Positions 1 to 17,323 of a stretch of DNA of 64,000 nucleotides are shown piece by piece; within the stretch, counting starts at the first letter, position 1, and every line of letters begins with the position of its first letter. The position numbers and the translations under genes were made by a program. The notes under the pieces are model-generated. The model was given only the letters and a program-made list of their open reading frames with translations, had not been told where the DNA came from and made no database searches. This DNA is from Polymyxa betae (lineage: Eukaryota; Endomyxa; Phytomyxea; Plasmodiophorida; Plasmodiophoridae), in assembly GCA_003693705.1 (NCBI GenBank), contig RBZT01000125.1:248001-312000 (forward strand), given 5' to 3'.

Positions 1-3000
1 TGGTCGATCATCAATCCAGGATTGGAACGGCGTTGCGAAGTTTGTTGCGCTGCAGTCCCAAAGGTACGCATTGAATGCGATTAAATAGAAATAACGGATC
101 AGGTAGTCTTTGGCTCTTCGAGAAAAAGCCTCACGATTGGTGCTGGTCACTGCTGATGCCGAACGCTGTTTCATGTCCAGAATAGCAACGCGAAGATTCT
201 GCATAGTGCTAAAGAAGCAATCAGTATGCGAGTCAGAAACTCATCATTAAAATAATGGCAAACCTGCACAGATCAATGACGTGGTCAGTTTCTAATTTGA
301 TTTTCGGTCCATTCGGCAGCACACGAATAAGGTTCTGGATAATCTTGTAAAACCCATCGGCGAGAGCAGAGTCCTGTTCCAATCAGATTGTGGCAACAGC
401 GAATGATGGCTCACCAACCTCTCCATTATTAACAGTTCGAGGCAGTTCCTCCAGTTCAACTTTGGAATTTGGCCAATGCAATGCCAGCAAACAACAGATT
501 ACCATGCCTATAAGTTAGCAGGCTTAAGATCAGAAACTACAAAAAGGGAAAGCGGTTACCAGTTGAAGTCCGGCCTCGTCCCATCTGGCAATTCCAAGAG
601 ATACAATACTTACTGGAACTCGGTGGAGTATCTCTCAGAAGACTCAGGATCTGATCGAGTGTTTCTGTCGCCGGTAAGTACTTCCAAATTACAGAACGAA
701 CAGGGGAATATACCAGGTAAAGGAGCATGCTCGTCGCTGATTGGTATACGATGGTACATCTGTTCGCCAAGCAGCGACTGTGAAAACATTTCTCGAGAAC
801 TGAATTTCAATCTCAGCACCGATTCATACAGGACAATTGTCCATTACGTTAATACACTTTCTGCGCCTTCGATTTGCTCCCAGAAAGAAATCAGATTTCC
901 ATCTTCGCCCTCATCATGAAGCAGAATTTGGCCGCCATATTTCTTCGCTTCCTTTCCTTCGATCTGAGATTATGAACGATTGAAAGCAATGATGGTACCT
1001 CTAGGATGTCCCGCTTTAGCTGCTTTTCCATCGCTTCCACCCGACGAGTTGTAATTCCGGTATGAATCAAATTTTCATAGGGATTGTCAACGTCCCTTCA
1101 TTAAGCAGTTAGAGAAAGTAAATGAAGCATACCAGTTCAACCTCAAAACAAACGGAAAATCGTTGATATAGACCAACGGTTCTTCCCGTAAATTCATCCA
1201 AACAAAGTCCAGATTAGGCAGGTGCCGTTTTACTTCAGAAATCACGTTCTGAACCCCGATCTAAAAACTGGTTTACAACGAGGTTACAGAATACAGATAA
1301 TACCCACTTTAGTTGGGACAGCAACTCCAACGATTCTCATTGACTCTATGAAACGGAAATTCGGGGCACCTTCCAATATCGGCAAAAGATCTTGCCTTTG
1401 TGCTCCTGGGAAGTAGTCCCCTTTAAGTACCGATAATGGGACTAAAACGGAGCCTAAACAAGAATCACTTATGCGAAGGAAGGTACATTGAGCTTGAGAC
1501 TGTTAAACCTGTTCGATTTTCAAAAACTTGGGCATTCTGATCTGTCGCTAGAATGGCAGGAAGCTTAACAGCATCAAGCGGGGAATTTCGACAATTCTCC
1601 ATCCATAGACCGATCTCACCACGATCGGCCAGCCAAGTTGAAAATTTAGTATCAGCCTAATCAGCGAAGTTAAGTGAAAGACGTTTTACATCATCTATAA
1701 ACTCTTACAGGAAGCTTGCCTTTGAATCTGTCGTGGAGGTACGAATTGATACATACGATATAAGCATATCTATAAGGAGTCTTAAAACGAAAAGAATAAA
1801 TCAAATAAGCCATTAGACAGATACCGTTGCAAATACTGCACACATTTCACCAGATAAACATCTGATTGACCTTGAGATACACGTTCTGTTTCCCAACGCA
1901 TTCTGGCGTCAAAAATCACGTCACGAAGATGATATATCTTCCCACACATTGCAATAGCACAATCGACCTCACGAACAATCTGGCGCCCATTTTTTAGGAT
2001 TCGAGTTAAGCTCAGGATAGCTTTGCATCCTGAAAATAATTAGCACAATTAGTCTGCAGAAAAGTATATAGAAAACCTAATTGAAGAGAATCCGGAGGGC
2101 ATTGATCAGAATCGGCAGCCACCAGTTCAGAAATCTCAGACGGCGATTTTAGATGTATCAAGCCCATATGCATCATAATAAGCAAAGAAATTCTGCCAAA
2201 ATTCAATTTGATGGGCTAAGCTGATAAACGTGACTTACGAGACAGCAACTGATGATCTCCCACGACCATGCTACAAATAAAGTGAACTTTTCATTTGAAG
2301 AACTTCCCAAATCCCTACTTGGCAGTTAAAGCAAATTGCGGAGCCTGGTACAAGGCTGCTAATAATCGTCTCAATAAGCAGATCAAACGATTGTGCTGTC
2401 GGTGCTCCAAATGCTTGAAGCGGAACGTGCTTATAAACGAGTCTAAGGAAAGACATCAATGTGAAGTTCATGACAACCACCGAATTCTAACTGGATATCG
2501 GATCGCTTATCTGCGACATTGGTGAAGACTTCCGAGGCAGTCTGAACCATACCGTTTGGTTCAGATACAGGGAACACAAAAGGCCGAATTCGAGAATTGG
2601 AGGCTTCAAAGTGCAAAAGAATAGAAGAATCATTTCGTTCAATTTCCTTTAACGTATCGTCCTAAATTAAATGTTAATCTGGGCATAACCATTAAGAACG
2701 TTCAGAAGTTCACAAAGAAAAAATGAGAGAAAGAAATTGGATTGGGGCGGTTTACTTTTAATCGATATTCGATCTCAGCAAGTCTGGATGAAGTCAACCC
2801 AACTTCGAATTCCTTCAATGTGCGGAATGAATGGAAATAGTCGCGAAGAACGAAAGGTGTCGAATCGATGAACAGAATGGGCTCTGATACGAGCGAAATC
2901 CACACAATTGTGGGAGTTGGTTGCACCGGAATGACTTGTCGTGACAGTCGGTCAATTGCAATCAGTAATCCATTAACGTCAGGCAACCCTGTTCAAGCGT

Positions 3001-4898
3001 TAGCGGAGTACACTAACGGAATCGTGAGCAATACCCAACGCAGCTAGTGCCAATCCTGGAACAATGAAAAAATTGGGAAAATTGCCAGAGATTGTGCTCA
3101 GAGAAGAAGGTTGTTCTTGATCCGATACAGACTCCAAAACATAAACAGATTTCAGCATCATGTTTTTCCCCAAAACCGAACCCTAATGGCGACTGTGTGA
3201 GAAAGGGATGGAGCATTATGGAGGATCACCTGTCGTTTGGAAACAATCAAATCGGATTCAGATGCGGGCTTTCCAATAGAGTCGCTGCTAAGGGGGACAA
3301 ATGTGGCCAGCTGTTCTTCCGAGACACATTGTTCTGCCAATCTTACCAACTCGTAGTTCTCCTTCATGAACATTTCGAACGCAACCGAAGGCAACTTGAT
3401 GTCTGGCCCTCCCTTAAGTGCAATTGGCGAAAGCAGATTTGACACATTTCAAGTGATAGTTTACCACGTATTGGCCAATGTCTCCCGGCTCGAAGAATTT
3501 CCTCAAATAGGCACCAAAACAGATTAGCAAAAAGTATCGTTGAATACGAAGAGCGGTGCTATTGTACATCATGTTATTCAGGCCAACGATTTGCAGACAA
3601 CGTCTTACTTTTTGGCGTAAAGATAGGCGGTGGTATCGTCAGATGCGATTTCCATTTGCATACGAGTTTCTAAAACTGCATTACGAACGTTGTGGACAGC
3701 ACCACATGCATTAATGGCAATGTCGATATCGTCTTTCGCTTCTTGTCCATGATAGAGCACCCGAAGCAATCTTCGTATAACAGGATATTCACTGCGAGCA
3801 GCAAGTCAAGAGACAGCCTGATGCAAATTTGACACACTGAAATACCCTCGCTGATATGCTGCGATATTTGCAGACTCTAGGTGAGTACTTCCGTTTTCGA
3901 TTTCGTCTCGATTTGAGTCAATCAATCCAAATCGCATAAACAGCAAGCGCATGACAATGGTGCCAAGGGTCGATCTTCCTCCGCCCATCTGGCATGAGAA
4001 AATGTGCACTCCTAACCGAATTCAAAGATGAGACAGCCAAACACGCGACAGTGATTACCCTCCGAATTTGAATGTAAAGAATAAAAGAATACACGAACCA
4101 AATGATCCTGTGCAAAAACGTCAGTCAGTTTTCGTTGCCAAAGATCCCATTAACTAAGCAGAAGGCATACAATATCTTTCGCGTCGAAAACGCTCTCTGG
4201 TGTGATAGGTATACGCGAATATGTAATCTTGTATCCCTTTTCGCTTAAATGTTCGAACACTTCACGAGACGTCATTACAGATGACGACGTGACACTTTCC
4301 CAACATGGTCGAACGTGATGTTTGGATACTTCATCATGAACTAAAATATTACCCCTACGAAAAGGTTTCACTAAGTTCTCGATTGCGATTGAATGGAGCG
4401 AACCGATTCTTTTGGGCTTCAATCAAGATATCTTCTTTCAGACGAGCCTCAATTTGTTCCAAACGCTGGTAATCGATACCAGCAAAGTCCTTCATATTTC
4501 GAAAAGGATGTGCAAGTTCTCTTAAAACGAAAGGACGATTATTTAGATACACAATCGGCTCTTATCGACATAGTGAATACGAGCAGTCGTTGTGAACTTT
4601 ACCGCATACCTTCTCTAAGGGAAATCCAACGAACGGTCTTCCCTTTTAACAAATTGAGTATGGTTCGAATAGAATGCCGAGACGGCTGCCCAACAGCAAA
4701 TATGGGCTCGTCTCCAATTTGTCGAAAATTAGGGGCATCAGTGACATGGACATCGAGATCTGGCAAGGAATCCACTTCTGTTGGAAACCTATCCGTTTTC
4801 AGCACTGAAAAATGAATAAAAAGGCCGATTGCGGGTAAGCGGAATCAGATACCCATAGATTTGCCCAGGACTTGACCATCGCGCTCCTGAACTATCAT
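1..4898 (-). CDS. Paladin-like protein, triple inositol-phosphatase-like repeats, 3' end truncated by window
   Basis: Multi-exon gene read from about 4898 leftward and off the window at position 1. The start ATG (4898-4896) opens an exon reading DGQVLGKSM, spliced over a 48-nt intron (4805-4852) to VLKTDRFP, which matches the paladin opening. It then has APNFRQ, RWISLRE and RPFVLRE blocks. Three cysteine P-loops (C-x5-R) are visible: CQMGGGR near 3990, CQ-HGRGR near 2325 formed across an intron, and CQMGRGR near 585. Paladins and plant relatives carry tandem phytase-like tyrosine phosphatase folds; the family is linked to inositol phosphate or phosphoinositide metabolism. Here all three P-loops keep Cys and Arg. 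The last exons (1-420) read like the family's C-terminal block. The open frame continues upstream of the chosen ATG, so an earlier 5' exon is possible. Identity is confident; exon borders inside are only partly resolved. Confidence 0.88.
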
Positions 4899-4978
4899 AT
4901 TTAATGGTAACAGTTCACTGAACGCCTGTGTATGGGCACTATTCGTCAAAGCCTTGGACCTGCAGAGATGATCATCAG

Positions 4979-5519
4979 TTAAGCTACCATCAAATTCTCG
5001 ATCATTCTAGGTGAGAAATTCGCAAAACGTTGTGCAATCAGCATACACTGTGGCATTTGGAGATTTTGAGCTTCTTCTACTAGAACACATCCGTTCAGCA
5101 TGGGCAGTAACTGACCGGGTCCTCCTGATCCCTTGCGGTTGAAGGGACTGCATATCCGGCTGCGACCGTGTGTAATGCATGGGCTGTTATTTGTATCGGC
5201 CAAAGGCCCAGGTTCGCGCCGCTTCTCTTAAATGAATTATCAGACGAATGAATCGCTAACAATCAATACACCGTTAATGATGAAGGACACAAAGAACAGT
5301 AGGCTATGGCTGTATTGATCGTTACCCGTGGATGTTGGAACCCCCGCCCAGTAGCCGCACAATACAATCCGCCTTTATTATGCTCTGTGGTCTTATATAG
5401 TCTTCATGGGCTTGAAGATTATTAGCTGGGAGCACAAGTATCTGTGATGAAGTAAATAACCCTGATATTGAGCTTACGGTTTGTTTGCACATACCGAGTT
5501 CCAAATTGGGCATGTACAT
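4979..5519 (-). CDS. Doubtful small two-exon hypothetical gene
   Basis: Two minus-strand open stretches (5322-5519 and 4979-5203) could be joined through a GT-AG intron that ends near 5232. The first starts with ATG at 5519, just downstream of the RimK-like gene. The second part contains a Gly/Pro-rich stretch and ends FSPRMIENLMVA. I recognise no family and see no conserved motif. It may instead be 5' leader of the paladin gene or noncoding sequence. Confidence 0.25.
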
Positions 5520-5732
5520 TTTTTATCCTCTGGGATAATCACAAACAAGACAGAAGTAGTCTCAAGGATAACATTTCATCGCAATTATCAAAAGCTGTAT
5601 GTTTTGACAAATGACTCAGTTTATTGCTGGGAAAAATGTTTGCATAAATAGACTAACTTCGCAGTAGCGGGCAATAAGAATGAGAATTATCGGAAACAAC
5701 GTATTTTACAACTCTGCTGCAAGTATCAACCT

Positions 5733-7024
5733 TTAGGCAATTTCTGCCGGGTGACGATGATCTTCCTCAACTGTCACATTCAAAGGAGCATGTCCTTTTC
5801 CTGAATTTTTCAAATGCGGGAACCGATACAATCCCATTCGCATCTTAATATACGCCACGGTCGCCGAAGCTACGTCAAACCCGGTTGCCTCTTCCAGGCC
5901 TTCGAAACCCGGTGAAGAGTTGATTTCGCAAATCTTGTACGTATCCTTGTCGATCAAAAGGTCAATTCCAGCAATATCTAATCCAGTCAGACGTGTAGCT
6001 TCAAGAACTAGCCATTCGATTTGTGGTGAAATTTTGACAGAACGAACGCTTCCTCCTTGATGCACATTAGCTTTGAAACCTTTCGAAGCAACTCGCATCA
6101 TCGATGCTACCACTCGCCCACCGACAACAAGAACTCGAAGATCTCGCCCCTTACTGTGCTCGAGAAACTCCTGAAATATGAGAGGCTCAGTTGGGTCGAG
6201 AAGATCAACCAGATCTTCAAGATTCTCATGATCTTTAACTAAAAGTATCCCTTTTCCTTGACTTCCAGAGCTTTTCTTAACAATGATAGGGTACTTGAAG
6301 TGATTTTCGACAACGTTAAAGTTGATGGGAAATTTTGCCAATAAGGTCTTTGCAATTGGAAGCCCATGGGCGGCCATCACTTGCATTGTCTGCAGCTTAT
6401 CACGAGAAATTTCAATGCTTTGGCAGCCATTTAGAACGGTGACACCCATCTTTTCAATCTGGCGAACAACCGCCAGCCCGAAATAATCAATGCTCGCTCC
6501 CGTGCGAACCAGAACGATATCGGGTAATTCGACCTTTTTACCGTTATAAAGAATATCTTCAAGTCCACCTTTGCTTGCCAAAAGATCAAAGCGATACGTT
6601 GCCATAAATCGCATGCAGATATTGCGAGCAAACGAGGCTTCCCAAAGGCGGCGCTTTACATAACCGTCAATCTGCTCACATCGAACGAGACACCAAACAA
6701 TAAGAGCTGGGTTTGATAAAGTCTGCTGGTAAAAACTAACATCTTGAGCGTTTAGATAGATTACGCTTGGACCATAATGCAGCGGCTGTACCAGGAGTAG
6801 TCAGCAACGAAAATTGTAAACACAAACATTTATACCTGTATATTATAGCGAGTAAAATTTTCTGGTACAGTGACAGAGACAGAATGCTCTTGGTATTTAT
6901 CGAGGTGAGCAGGCCTGCATGGCAGCGTAACCTGGGTTCCATTTGCTTCAGGAATATCCTGTATTTTGAACCAAGTGACATTTTTTGGAATCGATCCCTC
7001 ATCTTCGCCCACAGCGGCGACCAT
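5733..7024 (-). CDS. RimK-type ATP-grasp ligase
   Basis: Two exons, 6836-7024 and 5733-6785, separated by a 50-nt intron (6786-6835). The joined frame gives about 413 aa. The C-terminal two thirds is an ATP-grasp fold of the RimK/RIMKL type: the LPDIVLVRTGA strand, a glycine-rich ATP loop (KKSSGSQGKG), the FQEFLEHSKGRDLRVLVVG strand pair and the metal-binding end CEINSSPGFEGLE. Relatives ligate amino acids, usually glutamate, to a terminal carboxylate (ribosomal protein S6 in bacteria, N-acetylaspartate in animals). The substrate here cannot be told. The first exon (63 aa) has no family match that I recognise. Divergence at the N-terminus is normal for this family. Start chosen because the ATG at 7024 opens the exon and the splice restores frame exactly. 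Confidence 0.85.
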
Positions 7025-7737
7025 AGTCTCAAAAATACAGCTTAGATGCTGTGAACAGCCACAGCCACAATATGGACAGAGAAAGCGTTATGGAGGTAAA
7101 ACCACTGATAAACAAACAGGGTTGGTTAAACCATTCGAAAATCGCCAGTGCTATCTACCAGTACAGTGCAATCCAGTAAGTAACGTTCGCTCAACTAAAA
7201 AGTGAAAAATCCACGATGACTCTGTGAGCCGAGCAACCTACGGGTCTGCGACCTGCAAAGCGCTTTTCATTATTTTCACTTAGGGGCGGATAAAATATGT
7301 GCGTGCTGGACCGATTTTCCGTGACCGTCGCGTTACCGCTCAATCAAGAGCAATCTCATCCACGAGCTGAATATTGGCGAGCATTCCTGTCAACTGGCAA
7401 CAGTAAAATATTGTCAGCTGGCAACTGCAAAATATTTCTAATGTCCCCAGTTTTAGCGAGTTCAGGATATTGGTTTTAATAAGCAATTGTATGCTCAGTT
7501 GACGACAGCTTCTCTTAACAAAATTACAGCTAGCGTTGCCTGCGTTGCCGTAAACTGTGCTTATGTAAACACCAGTAATGCATGTTTGACAACACTCAAG
7601 CGAACAATACAGAACAAAGCTACCTAAATGCCAAAGTTGGCCTTTGATTGCTATTTCAGATCAAATCGATCATACTTTGATAAATAATTTTTAATGCTCT
7701 ATAAAACTCCAACAATTTCATATATATCCTCGTATTA
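7025..7737. other. Intergenic region without a supportable gene
   Basis: About 700 nt between the RimK-like start and the end of the USP gene, both on the minus strand. Only short unsupported frames occur. It contains the short tandem repeat at 7389-7436 and is AT-rich toward 7700. Confidence 0.6.
7389..7436. repeat. Two-copy 24-nt tandem repeat
   Basis: The unit (starting GTCAACTGGCAAC, ending AAAATATT) occurs twice head to tail with three mismatches. It lies upstream of the RimK-like gene and could be chance slippage or a regulatory element. Confidence 0.7.
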
Positions 7738-9321
7738 TTAAAGATGTCGTATCTTAAAGAAGAGGACGTAAGCGGCGGTTGAGCAGACGACCGATGCAGA
7801 AATCTTTTTAGCAGCACAATCATTGAATTCTGCCCATGTGACAGGAGATATCATGCCCATGGCTGTATAATGTCCTCCTGACGTACTCCCATAATGGTTG
7901 CTAACAGCCTTCAGGTCGTATATCGGAGGTGGTTTTAAACGGGCCGTTTCGCTTGCAAACTTTGAAAGATCAAGGCCCAGTAACGGGAACGATATCAATG
8001 TATCCAGTTTCCGAGGAAACACGGATGAAAACTCGAACCGCTTGAGATGAACCACGAGTATCTCTGGGAACCTATGTATGGACATTCTCCTTTTAGCGAA
8101 TACCTGACTCTTACATTTTGAGCAATAGTAATCAGAAATCGATTCCTCAGCTGTGAAAATCTTGAAGCAATCGTCAAGTGAAGAAGCCGCTACAGATCCT
8201 GTTTTAATCTGCAGAGAGAGATCCCAAAATGGGTCAAACGTCCGAGATCTATGTGAGCATTCGGTGCAGACAACCTCGTTTTTAAGTTGGCCGGAAAACA
8301 AACTTGAGATAAACGAACGATTACGTTCGGTGTAATTGTTCCACCATAACTCTGATACGAAATCATCGGTGTCGCCTATTTTTTCAGTAATTTCTGAATA
8401 AGGAGGCGCTTTTCGAATCTCGTTAATGTCATCATGAATTCCGGAAAGTAGAGTTCTGAGAAAAATCAATCAACAAACACATAATGCCCTTCTGTAGTAT
8501 TGTTTCTACCTGAGAAATTCTTGGCTATCTTGTTGAGCATAGCCCGAAAACCTGCGGCAGATACTGCCCAAAACATCTTTAATATCGCTAGGACGAACAA
8601 CCTGCCCATCAGGACCTCTACGAAGTTTCGCCATCAGTGTTGAGAATGATTGCACTAGACGGCCTCTCGAGGGAGATTTCGTGTTAATGTCCGACGCATG
8701 CTTGTTCTCAGCAAAATACCCGATGATTTCAGATAAGCAGGCAAGCGATTGCAGCTGAGAAGCCATAAAACAAGTGTTCCCCAGGTTGGCCAATCCAACT
8801 AGGCACCTGTAATTCGTAACATTCTGTACCGCTGTGGATTGTGAGGACACAGTTGACTGCAGGGATGCCTGGGCGGAATGTATTCCATTATGAATCGGCT
8901 TTGCAGATGCTACAGAATTGGTATCCTGTTCCGATGGTGAAAGCCGCGAATGATTGACGAGTGGCCGTTGCACTGATGGTTCTGGTAGAGGCTTTCGAGA
9001 GACGGGAGTATCCAAAACGGAGACGTCGCTTTTCGAATAGTCAGATATCGATAGTCGGCTTAAAGGAAGGGAATCAGAAAATCGAAGTGTAGAATCCAGC
9101 TGCGAACGCTTTACTGGCGATAGCTGAAATTTCGGTGATAGAGACGAAATTCTCTTCGTTATAGGTTGCACTTTGCCATTTTCCAATGATATCGGATCCG
9201 ACAATGCTCGAAAGTTGGTAATATTAGGTCTAATCACAGAACTGGTGGTGTTTAATGACGTTGATATCGATTTTGATGGGCGTAGCTCAGGGAGATCATA
9301 GAGCCGGTTCCTATTGGACAT
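7738..9321 (-). CDS. Ubiquitin carboxyl-terminal hydrolase (USP family)
   Basis: Two exons, 8510-9321 and 7738-8455, with a 54-nt intron (8456-8509); the joined protein is 509 aa. Residues 1-150 are a Ser/Pro-rich, probably disordered leader. The C19 catalytic domain follows: Cys box NLGNTCFMAS, QQDSQEFLR, a zinc-binding pair (CTECSHRS and YYCSKCKS), HLKRFEFS, and the His box GGHYTAMG followed by EFND. Catalytic Cys, His and Asp/Asn are therefore present. The usual Cys-box ending MNS reads MAS here, a small departure. Family members remove ubiquitin from proteins; the short length and linker resemble the USP2/USP8/USP21 group, but assignment to one orthologue is not safe. It is divergently arranged with the USP7 gene, 438 nt away. 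Confidence 0.9.
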
Positions 9322-9759
9322 GGCAGGAACGACTCATTAAGCCTGGTTTCTGAAGCCCATCATATCTAAGCTTGGAATCTGTAGGTAAAACTAGTACAGA
9401 AGATTTAGATATGGGACGGCTGGCGATCGCCATGAGATGTGACGATCGAGTCATCACATTCACATTTCTCTGCAAATTGTGTTCAAACAGTTTACAAGCA
9501 ACGCCACACTGTTCACGGACATTTTTTCAGCATTTGTGTGTAAAAATAAGTGCTTGATTATGTGGAAAAGCCATTGGAAATTGCCCGGGTTAAAATTGTG
9601 CGTCATCGACGGACGTCTCTCACGTTTCCAGAGGCGGAAACAGGAGCGAGGAGTAGAAGTTCCTGGTGGTTAGTTCCATTCCGCCTTTCGCAGCTGCCAA
9701 GGAATCCTTGATTTGTCGTCATTGGGCGACGTATTGGCCGTTGACGGTGTCATTCCATT
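9322..9759. promoter_or_regulatory. Shared divergent upstream region of two deubiquitinase genes
   Basis: The 438 nt between the ATG of the minus-strand USP (9321) and that of USP7 (9760) must hold both promoters. No TATA box or operator can be named; short unsupported frames only. Co-regulation is inference from layout. Confidence 0.5.
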
Positions 9760-14539
<4,780 letters not shown>

Positions 14540-14723
14540 CGAAACATTTTCACCTTGCGAGTTATTAATTCAGGTACAACTAGGGCATTGATCGCACGAC
14601 AATGTTGATTGAGTGGAGAATTTTTGTTGATTTTTTGAAGAAAAAAACTGCGATCCATGACCCGAGGTTCGTTACATAGATGTCCCAGGGTTCTGTTACA
14701 GATCTGCATTGCTCCATCTAATA

Positions 14724-17216
14724 ATGCAGATTCGTAATTGTCGTCTATTGAATGGATACATACTTCGATGTCAGAGCTATGGTGAGCTATACAAAATAAT
14801 CAATGATGATCTCGATCAGTTCAATGCTGTTAATTGCTCCACCGCACTGTACCGCTCAGCTTTGTTGGGAGCTACTGGGGATTGCTCGTCGATTTTATCG
14901 TCATTGATTGCGAGAACGCTGGCAGTTATTACTGACTCTTCCGAACAACTTAATTCTAAAACCTTGTCCAGCATTGCCTGGGCTGTCGCTAAATTATCGT
15001 CGTCTCATTCCATTTTGTTAAATCGCGATTCCTTGTCTACTTTGTATGGCGTTTGCATTCAATCTATCAAATGCTTTGATGCTCGAGGTATCGCTCAGCT
15101 CGTCTGGTCAATGGCAACAACCGGATTTCAAGACTCCAAATCTATCAAATCCCTGCTTCCTTCGGCGATGATATTTGCTCAACAGCGAGCATACAAAAGC
15201 CAAGAAATCTCGATGTAAATTGCTCACAGTTTCTATTGGACTTTGGTTTTCTTATTCCTGATAATTGCAGGCTTGCTTGGGGGTTCTGCACCCTGAATGC
15301 AGATATCAGTCGGTCATTTCTAACAGAAATCGCTAAGTCGTGCCTTGCATCTATCGATCACTTCACCGGTCAAGGCCTGGCTCATGTTGCTTGGACACTC
15401 GCACGATACAATCTTCATCATCCAAAGCTAATGTCCGCCATTGCTCATCGGCTTCACCGGATTGAATTTGATCTTCAAGCGCTTGCTTCCATTGCATGGT
15501 CGTTTAACAGATTGGAACTGGCTAATGATCAGATTTTAGCGACCTTGTCAGATCTCGTGCTGAAATCCAGTCTCTCTGGTATCTCCTCAAAGACAGCTGG
15601 GCAGTTGCTTGATGCATTCTCATCTTGGAATGTCACTAGCGATGTTATTAAGCAGATACTGGAGAGTTTGACATCGGAATCCATCGCTTCGATGAATTCA
15701 TCTGAAGCTGTACATATGCTGGGATGCATTTCAAAATTACCTGCTCCATTTGGATGTGCCTTAGATGATGTCGTGATGAAAGTTTCGGATTCTCTTCATG
15801 AATTGCAAGCAGAGGAGCTTGGGATTGCAGCGGCCGCGTTGAACCGCTTATTCAGACAGGGAAGAATCAAAGAGCTTAAGGATTGCATTCGTCAGCCTTT
15901 TGTGAAAGCTTCCAAGAAGGTGATCAATCAGCTTAATTGGAGATCAATTGGACATATTGAATTACTTCAACGAATTACGTGTGGCGAAGAATTCAGATGG
16001 CAGCGATCAGAGACTAAATTAGCCTCGAAACTTACAAATCGAATGCAGAATCTTTATGAGGAACTGGAATCGAATGCGAAAAATCGTAACGCGTCCCCTT
16101 TGGTCGCATTTACGGGTCTGAACTCTCCTATCTCAAAGCCTGCCTCTGTCCTGCTGATGGGCAATGACCCGGAAAATATTCTCGATGCCTTCTGCCGAGA
16201 TAATGATCTGCAATGTATTCATTGGTGCCGAAACATATCATCGACACAAAGATCCATCCATTGCTGGGATTCGATTGCAGAGAAATCCTTCGATGCTTGC
16301 ATCATCCGATTCGCTCCATCCATTGGTACGCTTTTTGTGTCGGTAGTTATCATGTTCTCCCATTGAGATTATTACAGTTGAATTTAAGATGATGATAGAT
16401 TTAGCTGCTTCAAAATTGTCCAGTGGTGATCCACTCTGGGTCTGTGGCCTACCAGAAGAGGGAATTTCTGGCATGCTGGCTGACAAAGCTTTCATTCCTA
16501 TGTTTACCAAGCCGGATTCAATTCTACAAACGAGCAACGCTGTGATTCTATCTGCAAAGCGATCCCAAATTCCACACACGAAATCCTTTGGACATTGGTT
16601 TCAGACTCGCAATGTTGAACGACACGAAATCAATGCTCCTGAATGGCATACCGCCCCTGGTCTCTTTGCTGGCGGCCTTGTGGATGTAATGACGGCGGAA
16701 TTACTAAGGGCAATCGAGCATATCAAACCGAAATGTCGTATTCTCGACTTTGGCTGTGGGTCTGGTGTCATTTCTGCATCGCTTTTAAGGCGGTTTCCTT
16801 CTACCAGGATTGTTATGACTGATTGTGACAGCATCGCGTTGACTGTCGCCAAACGTAATGTCCCTGATGCTGATCACGTGTTAGCGGATGGCTGGCATAA
16901 CTATCCCAAGCTGTTTCATATGATCGTCTCTAATCCGCCATATCACTCTGGACAAATGGACAGTTTCACTGTTGTACAGAATCTGATCGACGGTGCTGTA
17001 TCGAGGTTGAAGCCCGGCGGCTCGCTATATATTGTCAGCCAAGAGCAAGTTCCGATTGGCCGCCTGTTCGCTTGTTCTCCAGCCAAATACGAACTTATTT
17101 CATTATGTCCAACAGCTGATCCTCGATTCGTCGTTTGGAAAGCAGTCACTTACAACAAGCCAACTCGAATCGAATTGCCGTCTTCAGAGAAGCCAGTAAA
17201 GAGACGCAGGAGATGA
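14724..17216 (+). CDS. Helical-repeat (OPR/FASTK-like) protein fused to RsmC-type methyltransferase
   Basis: Three exons: 14724-15214, 15271-16325, 16378-17216; introns of 56 and 52 nt keep phase perfectly and give 794 aa. Residues 1-350 carry repeated helical signatures such as LSSIAWAVAKL, GIAQLVWSMATTG, GLAHVAWTLARY and LASIAWSFNRL, which resemble the octotricopeptide or FASTK-type repeats that bind organelle RNA. The C-terminal third is a class I SAM methyltransferase: FGCGSGVISASLL is the SAM loop, TDCDSIAL binds the ribose, and SNPPYHSG is the NPPY/F motif of guanine-N2 methyltransferases of the RsmC/RlmG type. RsmC methylates 16S rRNA G1207. A basic N-terminus suggests mitochondrial import. 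The start ATG follows a non-ATG open frame. The fusion supports an organelle rRNA methylation role, which is inference. Confidence 0.85.
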
Positions 17217-17323
17217 GTGACATGTGAGCCTCTGTGTATCGTTAATCAGGATAACATAAACAATGATGTATGGTGGGGAATGTCATTGAATGGGCTCATT
17301 ATATCATAGACCTTCCTCTAGCT

